NCBI RefSeq assembly: GCF_021130785.1
Contig: NC_060214.1
Span: 46,313,001-46,377,000, forward strand
Direction: 5' to 3'
Length of the DNA stretch: 64,000 bases
From: Homalodisca vitripennis
Lineage: Eukaryota; Arthropoda; Insecta; Hemiptera; Cicadellidae
The notes beneath the pieces are model-generated. The model ran no database searches and had not been told where the DNA came from. It saw only the letters and a list, made by a program, of their open reading frames with translations. Position numbers and translations under genes: made by a program. Shown here one piece after another: positions 32,246 to 45,532 of this stretch (positions are counted from its first letter, which is position 1; the number at the start of each line of letters is the position of its first letter).

Positions 32246-35200
32246 CATAAAATATTGGTTGCAATACTCCTAATGTAATGGAATAAAATAACTCGTTGAT
32301 TGTGAAATACTCTTCTTTTCCTCCACCATACGTGTTTAAAAAGAAGCTTGTTCTTGGAGAAGCGGTTATATTGTATTTACCACAATCAAACACATAAGTA
32401 AACATTACAATAACAAGTATTTATTACTGCGTCCACTAAGACCTCTAACCCCATATATTTCGTTCGTTTACCTAATACATATTAGAATATTGAACTCAAA
32501 ATTGTAAGCTGGGAAGTAATTATTTCACTAAAGTTAAGTATTACTTGATATTGTGCATTAAAATGTGGCTGTAGGGAATGTTATAAGTAAAAATACAAAT
32601 CACGACCACAACTTAGCCAGAAAATATATTGTAATATAAATTATTAGAATAAGAAAATTCCCATATAAGCAACACAGTGGTTGATAATAGTGCATGTTAC
32701 ATGTGACAGTTAATTAGTTTATTCAAATCCACCATTTCATAGCTAAGTACAATTCACTACTTTTCTCAGATTTGTAGCTCTTGGCATTTCAATTAAATTG
32801 CCTTTTAATAAAACATCACAATTTAGTTTTGTATCTTATATGTAAGATAAAAAAAATCTTTACATACTCGTCATTTTATTAGTATTAGATATACAAAACA
32901 AAAACTTGCGTGCTGGTAAATAAATATATTCATAAGTAAGAATGAAGTAAATTTCGTAAAAGTTTTCTTAATAAATTGTATTAGGTTGGATATAAAACAC
33001 CAGAAAAAAACTAATATTATAATAACCAAAATTAATTATTGATGTTTGAGTCTCACGGAACGTTTCCCTAAGTCCAAATGTGAAGCCAATATAACCCTCT
33101 TATGGCCTTTATATCTGGTTCCAGGACGCCGGCTTGTATGTTTAACGTAATCAGAAATATATACTGCATTCCTTTTACCGTACTCCAGATTTCCGTTGCT
33201 TACTGAAAACTGAATGTTGGTAATAAACTTCACAGTACAACTATAGTTCAGTAGCTTTAGACAATTTGCCTATTGCCATATTAAAAAATTACGCTACTTC
33301 ATTGCAATTCCGATCATCACCCCCATAAACGAAAATTACGATGGTATTAAAGAACAATATAAAAGGCTTGGGAACATGGTAACTGCCGTAATAGTTAATG
33401 CATCTAGTAAAAACTAGGCAGTACTTGCACAGAGCTTAGATGGGTTCGTTATCCTCTCTTAAACAAGTGCAAGTTTCAAGATATTGGCAATACTCATTTT
33501 AACTTAACTATTTACTGGGATAAATCAAAATAAATTATTAGACTTCATAGAAATTTGGTTTATACCTGACGGAGGATCATGAATCTGGTACAGCAAGACC
33601 CAATGACACAATGGGTAAACTAAGTTGTTAGTTGTAGCACATCACTAAAACCTAGATAATGTCAAGATAGGGATAAACAGGTAAAATTGATAGATATTAC
33701 TGTGGGTTATAATTTTTGGAGTTAGCGCTGATCTTTTAGTTGTATTCTTATAAGGTAGCAACATAGACTTGTAAAAAATAAACTTTGAACAAAGTAACCT
33801 CCACTTCTTTCAGCGTGAAGTGCTGAACCGAGGTCCACTATCATAGAAATATAAAACTTATTTTTATTTCTAAATAGTTTTTTTCTTGTCTAAAGTTGTT
33901 AAGAATACAAATTAAGTATGGATGTTGACAAAACCCTTTACACAAGCCTTAATGTATGGACCATGAGGAACTAAAAACTAAAAACAACCAATGGTCCATC
34001 TGTATTATTGTATCATATGTCTGACTATAAATGTTTTTTTTTTAATTTTAGCTTTTTATTCAAAGAAGTAGAGCTAACAATCTTATAATTTTACAATTGT
34101 CTTTCTTGCAGTCTTAAAACGATAAAAAACTGTATGTTACATTATTATATCATGCTTCATGATGACGTACGCTTAAATTTATAAAGCTTAGTACTGTAAC
34201 AACTAACAAACTTATGAAATAATGCAAAGAACTATAAAAGTTGCTATATCTGGTTACAAACATTTTTGCATGAATATCTTTCAACTCAGTTAGTAATTTA
34301 CCAATATTAATATTTTAAATTACCTAAATAAAATCAGTTATTGATGTCCCAAGTTTTCAAAAATAAAAATATTCCCGTGGATGAAATATGATTAAAAAAC
34401 CTTATATAATAAATATGTGAATGCCGTCTTTTTTATAAAGAGTATAAATTATTTGTTATTTTTTTCATAGTGAGTGTTTCGTAATTAGTTTTCTTTTTAA
34501 GTACAGTTTCAGTACTAGGATTAATTTTTAATGTCTCTAGAAATTACTAAAAGATTATTACACTATGTGGTTTTGCAACACTATTTTAAAAACTTACAAG
34601 CAAAGCCTTAGTAACATGGAATGCACAACACGTGTGGCAGACGTTAGCGTGTAATAACGAGCACAGCGGTAAAATGCTTAAACATTGTAGCAAGGTACGG
34701 TATGTAGAGACATCGACCTGTTTTCCAAACTCGAGTTGGTAAACACATTTTCTTTCACATGATTGCTTCCCAAGAAGTCTATTAAAATTCCCGTAATATG
34801 TAATTACATAATACGCTATTGTATTGAAAGCGAAATGTATTTAAATATGCTTGGTTTGTTTTGATCTTTATAGGTGATGTTTGTATTTACGTTTTATCTG
34901 GTTGTAAATTTCCTTGATTGAATAGAACAGATAATTAATAATAAAATAATTAACATTAATACACTCCTGTGATACACTAGAAATTAAGAAATCTACGTCA
35001 GATTGGGACTTATTAAATGGGTTTTAAATAAAAATGCAGGCTTACAGCATAAAAGTACAACAATGGCATTAGGTTTCATCAATGGTCGTGTAAACAATAC
35101 CATTCTATTGAATAAAGTATATCTTACTTGTTATAACTTGAACGAAAATACAACTACAACCACTTAAATTTACAAATGACACCTAATAGTTATGCTATAT

Positions 35201-36994
35201 GTATCAATCTTGCAAATATTGTTGCCTTGCCTCATGTAACCTGCGTGAATTCAGCCACAATGATATCAAAATAGAAACAATCAATTCATAAATAACTAAT
35301 TCCTTACTATAACTATAAGAATAACACAATATATTTTTAATATTCGAAAGACTGTCTATATCTTTGTACAAGTTTGTGGTTAACTATAAATATTTTAATT
35401 GTAAGACTAATTTTGAATGTTTATTTAAGAGTAATTATATGCTAGTCGTATGGAGTATAACTCTTAGAATCTTGGATATCAGGTTACGCAGAAAAAATAA
35501 ACGTTTATGTATTTTTTATGTACAATATGCAATAAAATCATTGGTTAGTATCCCCAAGAGGGTTCACTTCTGATTAGTTTATCCCTGAAAGTGGATCATG
35601 CATTGGGTAAGGCAAAAACCATTCACAATGATTAAAACTAGTTTTTATTAGCAGCAAATCGCTTACAAGAAGATAATATAACAATTATTATAATAATTTA
35701 TCCAAAAAAGTACGTAATGTGTAAGGAATATAACGCAATTCTTCATTCATTAAGACGTTCAGATTCTGCATTCAAACAAGACGAAGAATGCGGCAGGGTA
35801 CAATTTTGACTTGTTTGTAGAGACAACCTGGTCAAGATTCATGGGTACATCTTTGTTTACCAAACTAGCGGAAAATTTAGCATATGTACTGAATGACATG
35901 TCCTGATTTTAAAACTGTTATTGCATATGTCTGAACATATGGAGTTTTATGACAGCAATAAAAGATTTGTAAAGAAAATTTATTGTTCCAAATTCCATAA
36001 TCTTTTATTGACAGAAAAAGGCTTTTAGGAGCTTGTAAAATGTTCTACATGAATAAAAATATAAAAATATTAAATCTGATGATTTTAAATAGTGGTAACA
36101 TAAAATAATATCGAGGATGATTATTGGAAAATTACATTCCACTTTAAGTACGTTCAGTTTTGATCCCAAATTATATTGAAAGTTGTAGAAAACAAGATTT
36201 TAAATAAATATAATATATGTCCTGTTTATATTTAGTCACCAAATTTACATGTACATTATAATAACTTGAATAGCTCTGTTAAACTAATTACTACTAAATT
36301 GTTTTATTTTTGAACTATAACAGAAATGTACTGTATAAAGCCGAGCTTGAAAGCTACATTAGATGTTTAAAGTTTAATATGGACTGGTTTTAGTATTCTA
36401 AATGGATTTTATAAGTTATTAAATTTATCAAGCATTAAGCTAACAATGTAAATTTACAAAACAGACCTCCGATGATTAGACTTTTAATGCATCAAACCTA
36501 ATCATGGAACATTTTAGATCCTTGATCATAGGAATCACTGTTCCATATATAAAACGTTAACCAGGTTTGTGGCTTACGAAGCAAAACCAAAAGCTTTCTC
36601 CTATGTAGTCAATACTCATGATACTCTCGATACTTGATGGGTAATCTTGAGTGCTTTAACAGTGGATGTCTATTCCTGTAATTATATTATTATCGACTCA
36701 TGTTAATGTTTCTGCAGTTCCTTTGAATTAATAATGCACCTAATGACGAACAGATTTTGATATTACACCTACAATTTATTGTTAATGCAGTATGTTCGGT
36801 ATATTAACACATGTAAATAAATGTTTTACCCAATTGCTCAATGAAAACTTATAGTGCTATACCAAACAGCTTGCGAGATTATAACACTGGTATGAAATAA
36901 GGACTAAGGTTTAGGAAGTAATACGCTTCCTAACTACCTACTTGAACAAATAGCACAACTGTAAAATACTGAATTTATGACTGTGTTATATTAA
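32246..36994. other. AT-rich DNA, no supported gene
   Basis: A 65-codon minus frame at 33036-33233 lies in slightly GC-richer DNA and includes KHTSRRPGTRYKGHKRV, but I cannot assign it. A frame at 35364-35573 is unremarkable. No RNA gene or mobile element was recognised. Confidence 0.5.
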
Positions 36995-37061
36995 CAACCG
37001 TAGATTAAAGGATGTAGTCTCGACTCTCTCCAACTGAGAGACCACGGGTTTAAACCCCTGG
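36995..37061 (-). other. tRNA-Lys-like half (SINE or tRNA pseudogene fragment)
   Basis: On the minus strand a D-arm-like segment (GGTCTCTCAGTTGGAGAGAG) is followed by an anticodon-arm-like CCTTTAATCT, in the order seen in tRNA-Lys. No T arm follows, so this is a fragment. A 12-bp palindrome GGGTTTAAACCC (37047-37058) lies just upstream of it. Confidence 0.35.
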
Positions 37062-37372
37062 GAGAGCCAATCATGTATAAACATGATATATATGGTGTAC
37101 TTTTTGAAGAAGTATAGACAGGTAAAATTGTTTAATTTGCTACACAATTACAAGTGTACATCGAAGCCAGCATAGCTTAAAGCTGAGTATTAAAGGAAGA
37201 GATAAAATAACCTCAACGTGAATGTTATGTTACCTAACAATAGACATGTTGAAGTTCATCGGATTTTACACAACAAAACGAAATAGTATGGATACTATTT
37301 TAGTTTATATTTAACATTTATATAAAACTTGGGCCTTTTGAAAGGCAAATAAGATAAATATTTTAAACCCTT

Positions 37373-38098
37373 CATCAGGCGCTTAAATTAGAAACACCAT
37401 CAGGCGCTCACGGAGGTATCCTGCAGGTTAGCGAGTAGTGGGTATCATAGTCGTTAAAACTGTTTTTATTTGTTTAAATATTCATACTGGTTAAAATTTA
37501 CAATGCAATATATTAATTTTTTTAGAAATTAAATAAAAATTACTCTCTTATGTAATGAATATTTCAAATAAGAAATTCAAAATCTTAAAAAACGTTATTG
37601 TATAAAATAACAACATGATTTATTTTAAGGAATAATTGCAATTAATTGTAAAAATGTTTAACCTACTGTAATAATATATGGAAATTAACTTAGTTTAAAC
37701 TTCTTACAAAAAAAAAATTACTTCAATTCTTGAGATATTATACAATTGCAATGTTAATTATTACTCTGAAATTAAAATGTATTCTTTACTAACAATTTTT
37801 TTAAACACTACACAAAGTTTCAAAACATTTTCCTTCTGGTTCTTATAACGACAATGTTCACTCCACAAACGGTACTGAAATGTTCCCTATTACACGCTTA
37901 CTGTACTGACAAGTCTCTCGTCTTCATTCTCCATTTCACAAAATTCAAATAAAATATATTTTAAAACTTAAAAAGAAACCATCACAGGTCACACATTTAG
38001 GCGCACACGGATTATTACTCCATAAAAAGTAAACACAATAAGGCGCTCACGGAGATTTCGTCCAAGCACTACAAACACAACATCGGGCGCTCACGGAG
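37373..38098 (+). repeat. Spaced copies of a 13-mer, GGCGCTCACGGAG
   Basis: Exact copies start at 37403, 38042 and 38086. The related CATCAGGCGCT occurs at 37373 and 37399. In AT-rich DNA three exact copies of this GC-rich 13-mer are not expected by chance. The second and third copies are both followed, a few bases on, by TCGTCCA. They may belong to a degraded transposon. The DNA between 37440 and 37850 is otherwise AT-rich and featureless. Confidence 0.7.
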
Positions 38099-39380
38099 GA
38101 ATCGTCCAGTCTCGCACGGAAGTAGACCTCATGCTGACAGATTTTGAAAAAGATAAGCGGGAGGCTATTGTTTCGCTTCCGCGAAAGATGCTCGTAAAGT
38201 ACACTGCGGGAAACGACTGCCAACATCAGAAAAGTAGTACTATTTTTAATAATAAAAAATACACGGAGAAAAACTCCGTTTTAGCGCCCCGATGTAGGAT
38301 TAAATCTGTTTTGCCTACTATGTTATATAAAACCGTATAAGTGTACACACAAAATTTAAACAAGACCACAACAAATATCAGAAGTGTATCTAATATACTA
38401 GCATAGAAATAAATAAAGATTGAACAATTTACAATATATTTACTTGAATTCTTTTTAAAATATTTCTTAACAATCACTCTGATCTAAGTGTTTAGTGTAG
38501 GGTTGTAGTAACAGCAAATATAGACTTTTAAAGCTCTATAGCGAGCTGAGACCATCGTTGGAAACTTAAACTAATCTCTAAAAGATTTCAAGAAGATATT
38601 CACAGTTCACGTTTTGTACAATTTTAGGAAAACCGTTTTCGTCATGAACGGAGGGCTGTACACAGCTTAATATCATTCCTTAATAATAAAAGTTTGGTAT
38701 CATTAATAAACAACAAATAAAATAATTATAAAAATTTATTTTATTCCTTAGTGTATTATATAACGCATACACATACTTATTAAAATAGTACCCTTATAAT
38801 ACCGCTTGCATCTCAAAATCTAGCTAAATGCTAGTTGCATGAACAACATAGGTAAGAAGGTGTTGGCGGGTAACATCCCCTAAGAAAAGTCAGGGTATTA
38901 AACCCTATCTCCTAATAAAGATTGCTGTATCTTTGGGCCGCTAGTATATTGCGTTTAAAAGCCAGTTTTAAGGCCACGATTATGTGTAACTTCTACCTGT
39001 AATAATAGCTAAAATTTTTTATTACTCTACTATAAATATATAAGTAGTTCAGAAATACAAAGAATATTTTAATGCTGAAAATAGGGAAAGGCTCTATCTT
39101 ACTACATAACAGTGAAAACTGTTTACTCCTAAAATTATGAACTCATAATTTATCTGACCTATTGATCTCTGACCTTTGTTTATGAAATAACAATTAATGT
39201 ATCTAATTCATTACATTCTACCTTTTGGGAAAAATACAACCTTATTTATTTTTTAAAGGAATTCTTTTCCTCTTAAAACTCAATAATAACGGTTTAAAAG
39301 ATGTACCAATAGACATTACCTATTTCGAAAGTACTGGGATATCACGTTTAATTGGGATGACTTCGATATTACAAGTAAAT
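38099..39380. other. No supported gene; small hairpin at 38263-38279
   Basis: A 69-codon frame (38131-38340) begins in GC-richer DNA (MLTDFEKDKREAIVSLPRKM) without recognisable homology. Inside it a perfect 6-bp hairpin ACGGAG-AAAAA-CTCCGT is followed by T residues. A patch at 38860-38960 is slightly GC-richer but uninformative. Confidence 0.4.
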
Positions 39381-39439
39381 ACTTGTACTAGGATATCACT
39401 GTAATAGGGATGACATCGATACTACAATTAAACACTTGC

Positions 39440-39800
39440 AAACTGCAGTAAATAGCTATTGCAGTAAATATAGGTAGGAGTTTATAAATATTGTCTACGA
39501 AATTTATTGGGGACGACTTAAAAAACAACGCCAGTTTATATAAAACTATCCGAATTCCTGTTAACAGGTGCAATAGTCCATAAGATGGAAGCTATATCAC
39601 TATTATAACTATACTTATAAAGAATTAGTAGTTTTTAAAACAAATAATTTTTTGTAAATTATGACATTAACTAAAGATTTTTAGGTTTTCGTCTCTCTAC
39701 ATTAAATATTGTTTTTAGATAATATATTTTAAGTTTATATTTCACTGCAAGATAAATATTAAATTATTCCTGAACATGTATAAATGACATCATTGGAGTA
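39440..39800 (+). repeat. Diverged duplicate block A3 (partner near 56380)
   Basis: Ordered matches to 56380-56720: GGTAGG...TTTA, then AAATTTAT...GGACGACTTAA (GGACAACTTAA in the partner), GAATTCCTGTTAA, and ACTGCAAGATAAATATTAAAT (ACTGTAAGATAAATACTAAAT in the partner). The similarity is weak but collinear. Confidence 0.45.
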
Positions 39801-40654
39801 GTCCATTATCACTTTTCAATACAATCCTTTGACTTAGATGATCGAATATCCTTAAATTTCTTTACAAAAATTAAATTTTTTGTTGCAATCACCGTTTTAA
39901 AATCTCTATTGAGCGGAGACGTGCGTTAAACTCATTATTTGATCAGAATGACAAAGGTTTAAAAGTTGAATATTTGTCGATTAGTAATTATGAAATAAAA
40001 AATCTAATTTGCTAACAAGTCAAGAGTATAATTTCAATTCAATTCACTTTATAAAGTTTTATAAAGTTCATTCAGTCAAAACAGGTAAATTAAACATGTT
40101 TTACGAAGTTATTGGAATCAATCAGCCCTATATTGAACTTTGTTTTGGATGTTTAACTAGGCTTAGTTGCTTTCGTAACTCAAAGGGATGAACTAAATTT
40201 AATTTCAATGAGTTACACTGTGACTAATGACCTTAGCATGTTATTTAGCTTGTGATTTATTTACAAATTTTGTGCAATACTATTTGTTACATTGCGCTTT
40301 AATGTTAAAGTCTGTTATTACTTTTCAGGGTTTTATTATACAAGAGTATTGAAAATGTTGCCATACTTTAATATTTTTGCGAAAATGTATTAAATATTTA
40401 ATACTGTTTGCATTTCATAAGGGTTTTGTAGTTTACAGGTTAATGTAGTTGCATATCTATGGATGATATAGTTATTTTATAGAAATACGCACAGAAAGCC
40501 ATAACGGTTTAGATAATTAAGAGCTTCAATAACGCTCAGCCATCTTAGTTAACATGTATCTAATTACACGATTACAAACTTCTTCAACAGATAATATCCA
40601 AAATAAGATATCTGCTTATAAATAAGATAAGAGTGTTGTATGAAAAGCACAGCG
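39801..40654. other. AT-rich DNA without recognised gene
   Basis: No feature recognised; the 60-codon frame 40009-40191 is unremarkable. Confidence 0.55.
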
Positions 40655-40865
40655 CGACATAGCCTACAGCAGCCTACTGTATTGTAAACGAATGCATAGA
40701 CTCTGTCGGTGTGAAGCACACAACTGTAAGCGGGTTACCGGGGCTTACAACATACTAAAGCATCAAAGTTGATTTGGAAGTTATTATTATCATATTCGTA
40801 CTTTGGGGACGTTGATCAAATCCTTAGCGTCTGCACCACCATTCCAAATTCCGGTTACCCTCCTT
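40655..40865 (+). repeat. Diverged duplicate block A4 (partner near 60570)
   Basis: Ordered matches to 60570-60770: TGTGAAGCACAC (GCGTGAAGCACAC), GGGGCTTACA (GACGGCTTACA), CATATTCGTACTTTG exact, GACGTT...GATCAAAT, and TCTGCACCACCA exact. GC content is above background at both sites. The partner is open for 89 codons, but this copy has stops, so coding status is doubtful. Confidence 0.8.
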
Positions 40866-41843
40866 TGTAGTTCACGGCTATAAAACGAATATACAACATA
40901 TACGAGTTGTGAGTGTAATTTTAAAATTTAATTTAGAACCATATATTTTTCATAAATTTTATTGCACGAGTACGCAAAATTGGGTGCTCCTTTAAAATAT
41001 ATTTCTATACATAACTTGGAAGATATACTATTGTGTAATGTACTTACGTGTATAAAAAGCTTTACTATACTTTGAATTCCGACGGTTTTTTAAATTTGTT
41101 AAATAAAAGCTCTAAGTAAAGAAATGTTCTTGAAAATTATTTACATTGTGACAAAGCGTACATAATTTTATACAGTATTAAATAAAATTTTGGTTAACCT
41201 AATACCTATATCACACTTTGCATTTTGTAATTTGTTATATTAGTACGTCCTAAATGCATCCGCAAAACGTACACTTGGGAAACGAGAGGCATGCGAAACG
41301 AGAAGTTATACAAGCACATTATGAATATCAGTATTTTAATAAAATAACATATTTTATCCAGTGCCCTCTTTTTAAACAAATTGCTAATAATAAAATAAAT
41401 GTTAAAGTGAATTTAATTATTGTTTTGCATTCACACGAAAACTAATCAACCGATTTACTGAAAGTTTATTTGCATATTCGTGGTACCTGATATGGATAAA
41501 GGCATACCTTATTTTGAATATACATTCAGGCTACGACCCACTAGTCTCTTTAGTAGCGAAATATAACTTGAAAGATCCAGATGTAATTAACAGTACTGTG
41601 TAAAAATTTTTATTACTGCACAGCTATATATTTAAATAATTAACCTAAAATTTACAACTTGTTTAAATTTGTAGTGTTAAAGCGTAGGGCATAAGTGCTT
41701 ATATACGTGCAAAGCGTACGAAATTGCATGAGAAGCCACGGGTATCGCTAGCAGCATAATTTAAATATAGAAAATGTTTTATGACACAACACCGTCGTCG
41801 GAACATTACGTCTATTTTTGTACTGACGAGTTATACGATAATG

Positions 41844-41845
<2 letters not shown>
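40866..41845. other. AT-rich DNA with probable dispersed-repeat fragment
   Basis: Around 41425-41540 the text (ACGAAAACTAATCAACCGAT then TTACTGAAAG) resembles the repeat at 18990-19090. No gene recognised. Confidence 0.4.

Positions 41846-41889
<44 letters not shown>
41846..41889. repeat. (AT)n microsatellite
   Basis: About 21 AT dinucleotides directly upstream of the 5S-derived SINE. Confidence 0.95.
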
Positions 41890-41894
<5 letters not shown>

Positions 41895-41910
41895 CGATAG
41901 ATTTCCTATA

Positions 41911-42181
41911 TAGAATCTAATCCAATACCAATGGCGCAGTGTAGCGGGTACGGCGGTTATCGCAAGATAACCAGATCAAGCAACGTCAAGCGTGGCTGCT
42001 GCTTGGATAGGTGACCGCTGAGCGATCCTGTCCTTGCAAGCAGCACGCCTGCCCGGCCATTGGTGGTGGTTCGGAAGTCACCTTTAAGCCGTTGGTCCCC
42101 AGGTTAAGTGTTAGAAAGGGCTTCTTAGCCCTAACTTCACCTGGTAAAATAAGACATTCTTTACTTTTTTACTTTAGAATC
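41911..42181 (+). mobile_element. 5S-rRNA-derived SINE (SINE3-like)
   Basis: The head, about 41935-42035, reproduces the internal promoter region of 5S rRNA: ATCAAGCAACGTCAAGCG (A-box region) and TGCTTGGATAGGTGACCGC (C-box region) at 5S spacing. This would drive transcription by RNA polymerase III with TFIIIA. A GC-rich body follows, ending in a stem-loop (CCAGGT ... ACCTGG enclosing AGGGCT-TCTT-AGCCCT) and an AATAAGACATTCTTTACTTT tail. A 7-bp direct repeat TAGAATC at 41911-41917 and 42175-42181 is the likely target-site duplication, making the insert about 257 bp. The 61-codon frame at 42011-42196 is incidental. Confidence 0.88.
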
Positions 42182-45179
42182 AAGAAAATAGTATGATATA
42201 GCAAAGAGGGATTGGGAGGCAAGAGACTTTACTGTATCGGGTTTAAGGATACTCATTATTCCAAAAAACTAATAATGTAAAATTCAAGCCTTCGTGTGTA
42301 TGTCTACGTATGTATGTTAATACACTATCTCTTAAACATTTTGACCTTCAGTGAATAGATTTATCACCGATACATGCCTATTAAATAGTAAGTCCCGGTG
42401 GGAAGTTTTTCACTCCTGGAAGTTTTATTTATTGTACCTGTTAATCAAAAATGAAATGCAGACGCAGAAGCAGAAACGTTTTAACTACTATTCTACAGCT
42501 GTTTAATTTCTGTGCTTCTTAGTTTAGAGTGTGTTCAAAATTTTATGAACACACTTGGTAACCATAAGAATTACAACCAAGACATTGTTGTGCTTAATAA
42601 CAAGACCAATACATCAATTAGGTTAAGTTAATTATTGGTTTTTTAATTCATTTCGCTGCGCTCAAAAACCTATTTTTGGTTAAAATATAAAAAATTTCAG
42701 AGTTCTCTTATTAGTAGTACATATATTGTGAAGTTTTTTTACATGAAACGTCCTCCAGATTTAAATATAATAATGAAATATAGTTTAATGCAGGAACACA
42801 TAATTTACTTATTAAAAAGAAAGTCGAATTTTACTGATGTAAAAATTAAATTTATGTTATACTTTTCTGGTGGTTTATACAAATAATTAATAAAAATCGG
42901 TTTATTTTATGGTCATTTTAAGCAAAAAAATTATTGCATTGATCTTATATTTGATAAACCTGAGTGATTACCCGATATTGAGCTGCACTTATTGTTGGGA
43001 TCAGCTTTTACAGAATACTCCATTCACTTTTTAATAAATTAATATTTTATTGTAACAATTTTAGGATTGTTAAACTTATAAGATTTTACGATCATTTGTT
43101 TAACAATGTATAATATATACAAATATTAAGTGATCATCAACTCTACAATAGCTCAATACTATCTTGATGTCCAGTGTTACAACGAGACAGTACTTATATG
43201 TACATCGTTTCCATCTAGTTCCAGAAATTGCTACTTTAGGTGAATTGAGAACAAAATCAATTGCTTCCAGGGTGGAGAAATTTTTTAAACCATATTGATT
43301 GCCTTCCCCCAAATGTTTCCCTGTTGTGCAATTGAACACTATGGCCTGTTATTAAATATTGAAAATGAATAAAAAATATATAATTTCACCAGCAAATACC
43401 CACGGCTTCACCCTCATTTTTATGAAACATACTGTGTATTTCATGAAATAGCTCTTACTATTTCTATAACATTTGCAATATCTTAGACCAGTATAAAAGA
43501 AATCCAAAGTCTAAATTTGTAACTTTCTTAGTGAAAGTACCTATAACGTGTTACTATAAGGTATTATGATATTTCCGGTATTAAGTTAGTTGTAAATCAT
43601 GCGTAAAGCAAAACAGCGAGTAACTCTTGTTTTAATTAATTATATTCTCCACGCAAAAATTAGATTTAGGTACTTTGCCCCAAAAAACAGTATTCCTAAA
43701 GAGAGTTTAATACAGTTTGGTAGTGAGGTTGGATTCAAAACCTATATTTAAATTTTATAAACATAGATATTGCTATCAACAAGTAAAAGTTTAAATCAAC
43801 ATCAATAATGATAGCACATTGCAATACTTACTACATGACCGTTGTCATCCATTCCAACCAAACGATTGTGATGGTTTTCTGTAATATTTTTAAAACAAAT
43901 TATTTCAGTTTTAGAGAAGCAATAATAAAAATAACCGATTTGTTATTATATGCTCTAAAATTGTGAATTGAATAATTCTACGTCCGTTTGTATAATGTTA
44001 TAAAAATTATATATCCCTTAACATTTTGCACGATATAATTGGTTAATAAGCCTAAATGTAATCAAAGGGTGGTCTGTTTTTCCTTAAATATTAAACAAAA
44101 TTTAGATTATATACTGCATTTATGCATTTATTAGATTACAAAAGTTCTAAAAAAACATAGATAAGTAATTTTCATATAGAATATTTCAATTATAATAATA
44201 CAAAAACAAAACTTAGAAATAATGAGTATTAAAATCTCAGTATTTTACGTTAGGATTCGGGCTACATCTGCCACCTAAAGGCAAACTATTCCTTCAATGA
44301 CAACCAAACGAAGCTTAAATATAAATTAGTTACTGATAATAACCCCTTAATAGAAAGTTTTCAATTGAATTTTTGGAATGTTTTAAATGTAAATTGGAAT
44401 CATTTATATACCAACTTTTTCACCTGCTTTTTCGGAAGAGTTAAATTCCCACTTTTATGAGTAAAAGAAATATGTGATTTGTATTATATATTTGTGAGTT
44501 ATTTAAAGAGAAATAAGGATGACAATAGATATTCATGGGAGAAATTTTTTACTGATGTATTAGGCGTTTGTACTAGATAGCCAAGTTATGTCTGACTAAT
44601 TCGCAAAAGCCATCTAATTATACATCTATTATGATTATTATAATATACAAGGCCGGAATACTTTACTCAACCTGGCGCGTAACATTCTCCACTGAGGTAA
44701 TGTGGATTACTACTATAGCTCATATCATATGATAAGTTGTATTTAGTGGGTTATATGTAAAATGTCAAGTGTTACATTGTATTCAGTTTCTTACTAATGT
44801 AATAACTCTGCATTTTGCTCGTTGGTATTTCCGGGTTATTCATAAGATCAATATAAAATGTAAACTTACAATCAACCAAATCATATTATATTCATCAGCA
44901 TCCAGAAATGAAGCTTGCTGGAAAATGTTTTTTCTAGCTTCCTAAGAAAGCTTGTTCTAGATACACCGATTGGAGTTACAGATATATGGAATATATAAAC
45001 ATTAAATCACTCCTGTCTGTAGAATACTCATTTTTAATGAAGCTCATCCAATATGCTAAATTTATGTACAGTCATATTATAGCCATTTTGTAGCAGCTAC
45101 AGGTTTTATTAGAATTATTTTTTCACATGTAAAGGATATTTTAATATACCCTTTCACAATCTGACTAATCAAGAGTGTG
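42182..45179. other. AT-rich DNA without supported gene
   Basis: A 79-codon minus frame at 43100-43339 (containing NFSTLEAIDFVLNSPKVAIS) is in slightly GC-richer DNA and looks mildly protein-like. It may be a decayed transposon piece; I cannot name it. Nothing else recognised. Confidence 0.45.
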
Positions 45180-45193
45180 TAACTGTTAATGAC

Positions 45194-45532
45194 ATGTTTC
45201 ATTTATATAGATTTGTAGCTCTTATAAAAGATTTCACAAGAATAACATCCACTGGTAGCAGTATTATTGACAATATTGTGACTAATATGGACTCTAATCA
45301 AATCTTGCTGATAAAAAATCTTGACATATCTTTTTCAGACCATAGAGCTCAAGTAGTATATTTTAATATTTCACCAGGTGTGCCATTTAAAAAACACATT
45401 CAAATAAAAAAACGTTATTTTACAGACAATGCCTTTGCTATATTTACAAATTTATTGCAGGCGGAGAGATGGGACAAAGTTTATAATGCTACTGACACAA
45501 ATCAATTTGGAAAACAGTCAATGATACCTTGA
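45194..45532 (+). pseudogene. LINE endonuclease C-terminus
   Basis: This 112-codon frame includes TRITSTGSSIIDNIVTNMDS and then DISFSDHRAQVVYF. That is the end of an APE-type endonuclease, in which the final SDH supplies the catalytic His. This nuclease nicks the target DNA to prime reverse transcription. The catalytic Glu, Asp and Asn of the upstream half are absent because the element is truncated. The ATG at 45194 is internal, not a genuine start. After 45532 the reading continues in other frames into the linker before RT. Confidence 0.88.

Noticed and set aside
38263..38279. Hairpin plus T run resembling a bacterial terminator
   Set aside because: The surrounding DNA is eukaryotic and there is no gene to terminate; it is only a small stem-loop.
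42011..42196. 61-codon frame
   Set aside because: Lies wholly within the 5S-derived SINE, which is non-coding.
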